Positions 1 to 5,849 of a stretch of 8,461 nucleotides of DNA are shown here, in pieces. The DNA is from a bacterium (Candidatus Torokbacteria) CG_4_10_14_0_2_um_filter_35_8. Lineage in GTDB: Bacteria; Patescibacteriota; GCA-2792135. Made by a program: the position numbers and the translations under genes. The DNA is taken from assembly GCA_002792135.1 (NCBI GenBank), contig PFNU01000011.1, forward strand, positions 1 through 8,461, written 5' to 3'. The first letter of the stretch is position 1, and the number at the start of each line of letters is the position of its first letter. Below the pieces are notes generated by a model. That model was not told where the DNA came from and did not search any database. It saw only the letters and a program-made list of their open reading frames with translations.

Positions 1-273
1 ATATGGCTCAACTATGACATTATCATGTGGCTACGACATTTCATATTTTCAAGTTGAGAAAAAAACTTATAAATGTTATAATACACTCAAATTTAAAACA
101 GCTTCTAGAACTTTCTAACCGTACCAAAAAACCTATAAATAAGACCTCGAATTCAGTGTTCAAGTCTAGTGTTCGATATAATTCATAACTACTGTAGTTT
201 GTCTATAATTTTCAATTTCAAATTTCCACTCAATATCCTAACCCCTAGCCTCCTAATTCCTACAAGCTGATAA
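1..273. other. Non-coding region upstream of ftsE
   Basis: No gene can be supported here. Plus-strand frames are short: one open frame runs from the edge to a stop at 116-118 (38 codons) and another from the edge to 57. Either could be the tail of an upstream gene, but neither is recognisable. The stretch holds a promoter (54-82) and about 185 nt of leader before ftsE. Small structures seen are an imperfect direct repeat containing GGCT and GACATT (6-42), a pair of AGTGTTC words (155-161 and 168-174), and a 13-bp dyad AACTACTGTAGTT (187-199). Extra TATAAT hexamers occur at 177-182 and 204-209 but lack good -35 partners. Confidence 0.6.
54..82 (+). promoter_or_regulatory. Sigma70-type promoter for ftsEX
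   Basis: A -35 element TTGAGA (54-59) and a perfect -10 element TATAAT (77-82) are separated by exactly 17 bp. Transcription would begin near 88-90, leaving a leader of about 185 nt before the ftsE ATG. It is the only well-spaced promoter ahead of ftsE. AT-rich DNA produces chance TATAAT matches, so the paired -35 at optimal spacing carries most of the weight. Confidence 0.7.
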
Positions 274-954
274 ATGATTAATTTCAAAAACATATCCAAA
301 ATCTATCCCAAAAACACTGTTGCGCTCTCTGACATTAACCTAGTAATCAAAAAAGGAGAGTTCGTTTCTATTGTTGGAAAAAGTGGAGCAGGAAAAACTA
401 CCATTGCAAGACTTATAACAGCAGAAGAAAAGCCAACTCAAGGCTATCTCGAAGTTTTGGGTTTTGATATGACTAAAATTCCAGGATCAAGAATACCTGA
501 ACTTAGAAGACAGATAGGGGTGGTTTTTCAAGACTTTAAACTCCTTCCTGAAAGCACAGTTTCTGAAAATGTGGCTTTTGCCATGGAAGTCTGCAATATT
601 CCTTCCAATCTAATTGAAAAAGATGTAGATCGTCTTCTAAGGCTCGTAGAGCTTTCTTCTAAAAAAGATAAATTTCCAGACCAGTTATCCGGAGGAGAGA
701 AACAAAGAGTGTCTTTAGCAAGAGCGCTTGCAAACAAACCTAGTATTTTAATTGCTGATGAACCAACAGGAAATTTAGATATGGTCATGGCAAAAGAGAT
801 TGTGGATCTTTTGTCAAAGGTTAATGAATTAGGAACAACTGTAATTTTAGCAACCCACAATAAAGATATAGTGAATAGAGTAGAAAAGAGAGTAGTGACT
901 CTAGAAGATGGAAAAATAATATCTGATATTTCTAAGGGTCGTTATAAACTATGA
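274..954 (+). CDS. ftsE: Cell division ATP-binding protein FtsE
   Basis: This is the ATPase of the FtsEX complex, which sits on the cytoplasmic face of the membrane at the division site and drives FtsX to activate peptidoglycan hydrolases. The 226-residue length is normal for the family. A complete ABC ATPase is visible: Walker A GKSGAGKT (35-42), Q-loop Q86 inside FQDFKLL (a typical FtsE form), signature LSGGEKQR (138-145), Walker B ILIADEP (158-164), D-loop NLD (167-169) and switch histidine H195. ATG 274 is chosen because the protein then begins at the usual point just before the first beta strand. No Shine-Dalgarno sequence precedes it. The TGA stop (952-954) overlaps an ATG at 951, and ftsX follows 7 bp downstream, so the two genes are surely co-transcribed. 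Generic ABC exporters of the LolD/MacB type are related, but the pairing with ftsX settles the identity. Confidence 0.97.
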   Translation: MINFKNISKIYPKNTVALSDINLVIKKGEFVSIVGKSGAGKTTIARLITAEEKPTQGYLEVLGFDMTKIPGSRIPELRRQIGVVFQDFKLLPESTVSENVAFAMEVCNIPSNLIEKDVDRLLRLVELSSKKDKFPDQLSGGEKQRVSLARALANKPSILIADEPTGNLDMVMAKEIVDLLSKVNELGTTVILATHNKDIVNRVEKRVVTLEDGKIISDISKGRYKL

Positions 955-961
955 AATTCCT

Positions 962-1879
962 ATGAAATTTTATTCAATAAAAAGAATAACTAAATTTGGG
1001 GTAGTGAGCTTCTGGCGAAACCTGTGGCTTTCTTTAGCTACTATCACCATTATTACTCTTTCTCTTATTATTGCCAGCAGTACCGTGATTCTTAATGCCC
1101 TTATTAATACTTCAATAAAAACTGCTCAAGACAAGATTGATATCAGTGTTTATTTTAAACAAGATACACGAGAATCAAAAATTCAAGACATTATTTTTGA
1201 ATTAGAAGAACTCCCCCAAGCTCAATCTGTAGTGTATATTCCCAAGCAAGAAGCATTAGAAAAATTTAAACAAAAGCATCAAGATGATATTCTTATTTTA
1301 GAATCCTTGGAAGAATTGGACGATAATCCTTTACTTGCTACCATTAATATTAAAGCTAAAGAGATAGACTATTATCCTGCGATAGTAGATTTTCTAAATC
1401 AAGAAAGGTTTCGAGATTATATAGAAAAAATAGATTATAATGATAACAAAATAGTAATAGACAAACTCAACACTATTTCTAAATCCATAAAAAAAGGAGG
1501 GTTTCTAGTGGGTTTAGCCTTTATAACAATCTCCGTTTTGATGATCTTTAATACTATTAAGCTTACCATTCACTCTAGAGGTAGAGAAATTGAGATCATG
1601 AAACTTGTTGGTGCAACTAATTGGTTTATTAGAGGTCCATTTATTGTAGAAGGAATTCTTTTTGGATTAATTTCAACAATCATTACTATTATTATCTTAT
1701 TCTTCACAATAAATAAAATCTCGCCTCAAGTCTCCCTCTTTTTTACAGACTATGAAGAAACTTTAATGGGATATTTCTTGGTTTATTTCTGGCAAATATT
1801 GGGTTTAACTTTATTAATGTCTATAGCTTTAGGTGTGGTAAGCAGCTTGATTGCTATGAGGAAACATTTGAAGGTGTAA
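962..1879 (+). CDS. ftsX: Cell division protein FtsX (permease-like)
   Basis: This is the membrane partner of FtsE. It relays the ATPase cycle across the membrane to cell-wall hydrolases or their activators. The 305 residues show the FtsX layout: a short basic cytoplasmic N-terminus, TM1 (about 21-46), a large extracellular domain (about 50-175), TM2 (about 179-199), a cytoplasmic loop with the conserved motif REIEIMKLVGA (208-218), TM3 (about 228-250) and TM4 (about 271-297). The loop motif and the three C-terminal segments are the ABC3/FtsX permease domain. ATG 962 gives the usual length. The only purine-rich word nearby, AAGGG at 934-938, is 23 nt away and too distant, so initiation probably depends on coupling to ftsE. 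No hydrolase gene follows; the next genes are on the opposite strand. Confidence 0.95.
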   Translation: MKFYSIKRITKFGVVSFWRNLWLSLATITIITLSLIIASSTVILNALINTSIKTAQDKIDISVYFKQDTRESKIQDIIFELEELPQAQSVVYIPKQEALEKFKQKHQDDILILESLEELDDNPLLATINIKAKEIDYYPAIVDFLNQERFRDYIEKIDYNDNKIVIDKLNTISKSIKKGGFLVGLAFITISVLMIFNTIKLTIHSRGREIEIMKLVGATNWFIRGPFIVEGILFGLISTIITIIILFFTINKISPQVSLFFTDYEETLMGYFLVYFWQILGLTLLMSIALGVVSSLIAMRKHLKV

Positions 1880-1967
1880 TTAAACTTATCTACCCTCTCA
1901 GCAAGCAAGATTTGGCACGTAAGACACACCTTATAGTCTAACTCCACTATCCTTAATGATGTAATTT

Positions 1968-1996
1968 AAAGACGGCATATCATCATGCCGTCTTTT
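1968..1996 (+). terminator. Intrinsic terminator, possibly bidirectional, between convergent operons
   Basis: An 11-bp perfect stem pairs AAAGACGGCAT (1968-1978) with ATGCCGTCTTT (1985-1995) around a 6-nt loop (1979-1984). On the plus strand it is followed by TTTTGTTT, a proper U-tract about 90 nt after ftsX. Read on the minus strand, the same hairpin lies 28 nt past the stop of the last hydrogenase-operon gene and is followed by TTTAAATT, a weaker tract. It is the only GC-rich hairpin between the two convergent operons. Confidence 0.85.
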
Positions 1997-2023
1997 GTTT
2001 CTAAGCAAGGTTTTTATATTTAT

Positions 2024-2578
2024 TTATTTTCCTTTTCTCTCAAAACTAACCTGATAAACCTTCCAAGCTACAAGTGCAATCGCACCACCCATAAACGCTG
2101 TTACAAGTTGAGGCCAAGAGAACATCACGACTGCTTTTTTAGCTAACTCTTCTTTCACAAACAAATTCACTACAACTTGACTTGATGCGAAAAGAAAGGA
2201 AAACTTTAACAAGCTCGCAAGTCCTACACCTATGATAAAATTTTTCTTCCAAATCTTCTCAAAAACTAATACTAAAATAGCATTAGAAATCATGATAAAA
2301 GGGACAACTGGCGCAAGTACCGCGGGCACTAACCCCACTGATAAAGCAAATACACTAGGAATAAAACATATCAAAAGAGCTTGTCTTACTCCCACTGTAA
2401 TAACTGCTAAAAAAAGCATGGCATTAACTATTGGTCCTGTAATAAACTGCTGATGGCCTCCTATAATAGGAGCAGCTGATGCAATAGTAGCAAGGATTAT
2501 AAACTTGCTTAAAGTATTAACTACTTCCCAAGACAAGGCCTTTGTTCTTAGGTTTTTTCTTGATATTTCCTGCGTCAT
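2024..2578 (-). CDS. Six-segment membrane protein of the hydrogenase operon (unknown function)
   Basis: The 184-residue protein is very hydrophobic. After a polar, basic N-terminus (1-20) there are about six predicted membrane segments (roughly 22-40, 46-63, 66-90, 91-108, 114-139, 156-175), ending in a short basic tail (RKGK). There is no signal peptide, cysteine cluster or haem motif; the single cysteine (C71) lies inside a membrane segment. Size and topology resemble the substrate-binding S components of ECF transporters, and small membrane proteins near hydrogenases in candidate phyla are sometimes labelled 'iron hydrogenase', apparently from context only. It starts 24 bp after the hydA stop and is the last gene before the shared terminator, so it is very probably co-transcribed. 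It may tether the soluble hydrogenase to the membrane, transport a cofactor or metal, or be an unrelated passenger. The function is not known; that it is a real membrane protein is well supported. Confidence 0.85.
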   Translation of the reverse strand: MTQEISRKNLRTKALSWEVVNTLSKFIILATIASAAPIIGGHQQFITGPIVNAMLFLAVITVGVRQALLICFIPSVFALSVGLVPAVLAPVVPFIMISNAILVLVFEKIWKKNFIIGVGLASLLKFSFLFASSQVVVNLFVKEELAKKAVVMFSWPQLVTAFMGGAIALVAWKVYQVSFERKGK

Positions 2579-2602
2579 TTGTTTTTAAAATATTAAAAAA
2601 AA

Positions 2603-4369
2603 TTATAAGTAAGAGGTGTAGTCTTTCTGCTTTTCGGCTCTTTGATAAGTTGTATGCAGAATCTCATGAGCAAGTTTTTTATTTCTATCTAAAAATTCTT
2701 TGAAAACTTTTTTAACAATAGGGTTTTCGTGTGCTTTTCTTACCTTTAATCTAGAATCAATGGTATATAACGCTTGCGCTCTTTTCTTCCTAATCTCTTT
2801 GGTAACTGGGATAGGCTGTCCACCACCACCAATACAACCTCCAGGACAAGCCATTACTTCAATATAGTCATATAGTTTAGGGTCCTTATGGAGTCTATCT
2901 AAAATCTCTTTTGCGTTTTTAATACCATTTGCAACAGCTACTTTTAAAGCTTTTTTACCAATTTTTACCGTAGCTTCTTTAATACCTTTTACTCCTCTCA
3001 CGTTTTTAAAATCTAACCGTAGAAGAGTCTTCCTAGTAATTTTTTCATAAACAGTCCTAAGAGCAGACTCCATAACTCCTCCTGATGCTCCATAGATTGC
3101 ACCAGCACCAGAATAAACACCTAAAGGATTGTCTGCTTTTTCACCTTTTACTTTTTTAAGATCTATTTTCCTTTCCCGGAGCATTGATGCAAACTCTCTA
3201 TTTGTTAAAACATAATCAACAACTTGCATATTATTTACTTTAAGTTCTTCTCGGCAAATTTCAAACTTCTTAGCAGTACAAGGCATAATAGAGATAACTA
3301 CTAAATTTTCTGGATCTATTTTTTCCTTCTCTGCATAATAAGTTTTTATAACTCCACCAAGATGAATATGGGGTGAGCGGGCAGTAGTAAGATGAGAAAT
3401 ATACCAAGGGAAATAAAATTCTAAATATCTTACCCAAGCAGGACAGCAAGAAGTAAGCATGGGAAGATCTTTGCCCTTTTGTAACCTCTCTGCAAGCTCT
3501 TCTGCTTCAACTACTGTTGTAAAATCAGCACCTAAATTTACATCAAAAACTTTATCAAACCCTAGCATTCTTAAAGCAGCATATACCTTTTCAGTAACAA
3601 CTTTTCCATAAGACATACCAAAATCTTCACCAATACTTACTCGAATAGAAGGAGCAATTTGAGCAATCACTATCTTTTTTCGATCCAAAATAGCTCTCTT
3701 CACATCGTCAATACTGGACTGCTCTTGAATAGCACCTACAGGACAATGCACTGCACATTGACCACAGTAGATACATTCTCGCATCTTAGAAGAAGAGGGA
3801 AGTATCCTAGTTCTATAACCCTTACCTTCTACTTCCAAAAATTTTATCTTCTGAACTTTATCACAAACCTCTACACAGTTTCCGCAATCAATACATTTTG
3901 AACTATCAAAAAAGATCGAAGGACCAAATTGAAAATTAGGCCAAGTTTTTTTACGGTCCTCAAAACGATTTGACCTGACTTTATAAATCCCTTTTTCTTC
4001 ATACGCCCTCATTAAGTCCTGAAGTAAACACTCTCCATCTCTAACGCAAGTGGGACACTTTTCCACATGGGCTGCAAAAATAAGCTCTAAGTTTATTTTT
4101 CGTACCTTTTCAACTTTCTCAGAATCTGTAAGAACCTCCATTCCATCCTCAATCTCTGTAGAACAAGCAGTACAAAGCTTATTCCTACCCTTAACCTCAA
4201 CCACACAAACCCGACAATTTGCCTTTACTTCTAAATCAGGATGATAACAAAGAGTAGGTATAAAAATATCGTTTTCTTGGCAAACTTCAAGGATTGTTTT
4301 ACCAGGTGAACCTTGATACTTTTTGCCATTTATAGTAATTTTAAGTTTCCTCAATTTTAAATTTTGCAT
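2603..4369 (-). CDS. hydA: [FeFe]-hydrogenase catalytic subunit (HydA/HndD type, group A)
   Basis: This enzyme catalyses reversible reduction of protons to H2 at an H-cluster. Its 588 residues are typical of the HndD/HydA form. In order it shows a plant-type [2Fe-2S] domain (C41, C52, C55, C69), a His-Cys3 [4Fe-4S] site (H101, C105, C108, C114), and a two-cluster ferredoxin domain (C159/C162/C165/C169 and C199/C202/C205/C209). The H-cluster domain follows, with all three signatures intact: TSCCPAW (306-312), MPCTAKKFE (362-370) and ExMACPGGC...GGGQP (504-519). The C-terminal small-subunit segment ends in the usual LHTTY region (571-575). All ligand cysteines are present, so it should be active if HydE, HydF and HydG are encoded elsewhere. 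It lies 29 bp after the NuoF-like gene. There is no twin-arginine signal, so it is cytoplasmic. No Shine-Dalgarno sequence precedes the ATG. Confidence 0.97.
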   Translation of the reverse strand: MQNLKLRKLKITINGKKYQGSPGKTILEVCQENDIFIPTLCYHPDLEVKANCRVCVVEVKGRNKLCTACSTEIEDGMEVLTDSEKVEKVRKINLELIFAAHVEKCPTCVRDGECLLQDLMRAYEEKGIYKVRSNRFEDRKKTWPNFQFGPSIFFDSSKCIDCGNCVEVCDKVQKIKFLEVEGKGYRTRILPSSSKMRECIYCGQCAVHCPVGAIQEQSSIDDVKRAILDRKKIVIAQIAPSIRVSIGEDFGMSYGKVVTEKVYAALRMLGFDKVFDVNLGADFTTVVEAEELAERLQKGKDLPMLTSCCPAWVRYLEFYFPWYISHLTTARSPHIHLGGVIKTYYAEKEKIDPENLVVISIMPCTAKKFEICREELKVNNMQVVDYVLTNREFASMLRERKIDLKKVKGEKADNPLGVYSGAGAIYGASGGVMESALRTVYEKITRKTLLRLDFKNVRGVKGIKEATVKIGKKALKVAVANGIKNAKEILDRLHKDPKLYDYIEVMACPGGCIGGGGQPIPVTKEIRKKRAQALYTIDSRLKVRKAHENPIVKKVFKEFLDRNKKLAHEILHTTYQRAEKQKDYTSYL

Positions 4370-4398
4370 TTTGAATTTTTAATTTACTTTATCTTCAA

Positions 4399-5397
4399 CT
4401 ACAAAATAACCTCTCCGGCCTTGCTCTTTCTAAGCACGTTCACAAACAAACTACTAATCGATAACGCGCATCCTCTGCCCAACCCGCAAAAAGAGGACTG
4501 TTCTAGAGAGTAAACAATATCGGAAATAAGCTTTAAGTCAGTATTAGGTTTTTGCAAAAGCTCATAAATTCTAAAAATACCCTCACGACAAGGAACACAT
4601 TTCCCACAGCTTTCTTTCATAAAAAATTCAATCCATTTCTTAAGCAAACTTTTAATATCAGTTTTTCTTGCATCATAAACTATAATTGCACCTGAGCCGC
4701 AAACCTTAACATTGAGTTGGTTTTTACCTAAAACCTCTCCTGCTGCTCCACCGCCAACCTGGACAAAAAACTTACGTTTTGGTAAATTTTTAGTCTCTTT
4801 CAAAGCATCTTTAACGGTAACATCCTCATCTAACCCATAAACGCCAGGATTCTCCACATCACCATTTATAGTATAAAGACGAGTGTGTTTAAAAATCCCT
4901 CTATTAATTAAATCCACACAATAAAAAGTCTCGGCATTGTTTATTAAGGTCGGCTTTCCAAAAAGACCACAGGTTGGAGGAAAAGGAGGCCTCACTCTTG
5001 GTTCGGCTCTCTTTCCTTCTAAGAACTCAATTAAAGCTGTTTCTTCCCCTCCAATATAGCCTGCCTCTTCTCGGACTAACTTAATAGGATAGTCAGAAAT
5101 CCAATACTTAAGCTGTAAAGAAAATTTACTGTAATAATCATTTCTTAAGTAGATAAAGCCCTCTTTTGCTTCCAAAAAATCTATGGCAATCTTTATCCCT
5201 GATACCATTTCCTTTTGGTAATTTTCTAAGACAAATCTATCTTTTTCTACATCTGGTTCTCCTTCCGAAACATTACAGATTACATATTTATCCTTATCCT
5301 TAGCTTTATTTACTATCTTCCATTTCAGATGAGTTGGAAAATCAGCACCGCCCCTTCCTGTAAGTTTTTCTTTTTCGAGTTTCTTTAAAATATCCAT
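4399..5397 (-). CDS. NuoF-like NADH-binding flavoprotein subunit of the hydrogenase (HydB/HndC type), minimal form
   Basis: This subunit should bind FMN and NAD(P)H and pass electrons to or from the hydrogenase large subunit. Visible features in its 332 residues are the glycine-rich loop GRGGADFPTHLKW (14-26), the NVSEGEP segment (42-48), YIGGEETALIEFLEG (114-128), the PPFPP stretch (137-141) and INNAET (152-157). A short SLBB-like domain around GDVENPGVY (179-187) follows, then a C-terminal [4Fe-4S] site CGKCVPC (264, 267, 270) with C304. The family usually has about 50 more residues before the FMN loop, and HydB-type proteins often carry a thioredoxin-like N-domain and C-terminal ferredoxin clusters; none is present here. 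An in-frame stop closely upstream, with no alternative start, fixes the ATG at 5397. The segment between residues 85 and 116 is also about 15 residues shorter than I recall for NuoF, and the usual cysteine of ICGEE is glycine. It is the first gene of the operon, and no NuoE-like gene precedes it. Confidence 0.93.
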   Translation of the reverse strand: MDILKKLEKEKLTGRGGADFPTHLKWKIVNKAKDKDKYVICNVSEGEPDVEKDRFVLENYQKEMVSGIKIAIDFLEAKEGFIYLRNDYYSKFSLQLKYWISDYPIKLVREEAGYIGGEETALIEFLEGKRAEPRVRPPFPPTCGLFGKPTLINNAETFYCVDLINRGIFKHTRLYTINGDVENPGVYGLDEDVTVKDALKETKNLPKRKFFVQVGGGAAGEVLGKNQLNVKVCGSGAIIVYDARKTDIKSLLKKWIEFFMKESCGKCVPCREGIFRIYELLQKPNTDLKLISDIVYSLEQSSFCGLGRGCALSISSLFVNVLRKSKAGEVIL

Positions 5398-5450
5398 AAT
5401 TATATTAATTCTAGGTTTTTAAAAAAGTTATAAAGCTTTATTTACATTCT

Positions 5451-5479
5451 ATTATAAAAGTTCAGATTATTCAAATCTT
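5451..5479 (-). promoter_or_regulatory. Candidate promoter for the hydrogenase operon
   Basis: On the minus strand a perfect TATAAT occupies 5456 down to 5451. At 17-bp spacing the -35 position reads AAGATT, a poor match; a better TTGAAA lies 22 bp upstream, which is too far. Transcription would start near 5444, about 47 nt before the ATG. It is accepted on the strength of the -10 and its position. Confidence 0.42.
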
Positions 5480-5615
5480 TTCAAAACCGACATTAATATA
5501 AAAATGCATCCAAGGTTGGAAATCAATCTTTGAAATACAAATTTGTTCACTAGATATAACTCACTTTTATAACAATCGGCCATACAAGCTTTCTTACTAT
5601 CTCAATTTCTAAAAA

Positions 5616-5650
5616 TTCTTTTGAAAACAAAATACAATATTTCAAAAGAA
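5616..5650. repeat. Perfect 11-bp inverted repeat (operator or hairpin candidate)
   Basis: TTCTTTTGAAA (5616-5626) and its exact reverse complement TTTCAAAAGAA (5640-5650) flank a 13-nt A-rich spacer. There is no U-tract after either arm, so it does not look like an intrinsic terminator. Arm centres are about 24 bp apart, a little over two helical turns, which would suit a regulator binding two sites on one face of the DNA. It lies roughly 160 bp from the leftward promoter and 50-125 bp from the rightward ones. Confidence 0.55.
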
Positions 5651-5698
5651 CAAATATACTGCTCAGAGATAAAAGTCAAAGATGTAAAAGGATATCAT

Positions 5699-5727
5699 TT
5701 GACATAAAGCAAAATATATTTCATAGT
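5699..5727 (+). promoter_or_regulatory. Candidate upstream promoter of the beta-helix gene
   Basis: A perfect -35 TTGACA (5699-5704) is followed after 17 bp by CATAGT (5722-5727), four of six matches to the -10 consensus. The -10 lies within an AT-only dyad, AAAATATA (5711-5718) and TATATTTT (5727-5734), which could be an operator. It is weaker than the downstream promoter at 5774-5802. Confidence 0.4.
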
Positions 5728-5773
5728 ATATTTTATTAATTTTCCATTTAACGTTATTTTTATAAAAAACTGT

Positions 5774-5802
5774 TTGACTTCAGATCACAATTTGAATATA
5801 AT
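5774..5802 (+). promoter_or_regulatory. Main sigma70-type promoter of the beta-helix gene
   Basis: TTGACT (5774-5779) and TATAAT (5797-5802) are separated by exactly 17 bp, close to consensus. Transcription would start near 5808-5810, giving a short leader of about 40 nt before GTG 5850. It is the best promoter match in the window by eye. Confidence 0.78.
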
Positions 5803-5849
5803 GACAATAAGAAGTATCATGTTAAAAAGAACCTAGTTCAATAAAATCT

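Larger units (their letters stand above)
5398..5849. other. Divergent intergenic regulatory region
   Basis: These 452 bp separate the hydrogenase operon (leftward) from the beta-helix gene (rightward). No gene is supported. The longest ATG frames noticed are a 9-codon frame at 5504 and a 5-codon frame at 5819. The region holds a candidate leftward promoter (5451-5479), two candidate rightward promoters (5699-5727 and 5774-5802), a perfect 11-bp inverted repeat (5616-5650) and an AT-only dyad (5711-5734). TTTTGAAA/TTTCAAAA-like words recur near 5477, 5526, 5618 and 5640. Confidence 0.7.

Noticed and set aside
2..118. Possible C-terminal tail of an upstream gene (38 codons in frame from the edge)
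   Set aside because: It overlaps the strong promoter at 54-82, shows no recognisable family feature, and is too short to distinguish from chance.
528..860. 110-codon open frame on the minus strand inside ftsE
   Set aside because: It is fully covered by a textbook ABC ATPase on the other strand, and its translation has no recognisable domain.
952..965. Reading TGA as glycine (alternative code as in some candidate phyla)
   Set aside because: TGA ends ftsE at exactly the expected length, and no in-frame TGA occurs within any of the six genes.
2232..2453. Plus-strand open frame inside the membrane-protein gene
   Set aside because: It is the antisense of predicted membrane segments, composition-driven, with no start context and no neighbour in that direction.
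3659..4244. Two plus-strand open frames (3659-3901 and 4050-4244) opposite hydA
   Set aside because: Both lie opposite conserved iron-sulfur motifs of the hydrogenase and are shadow frames.
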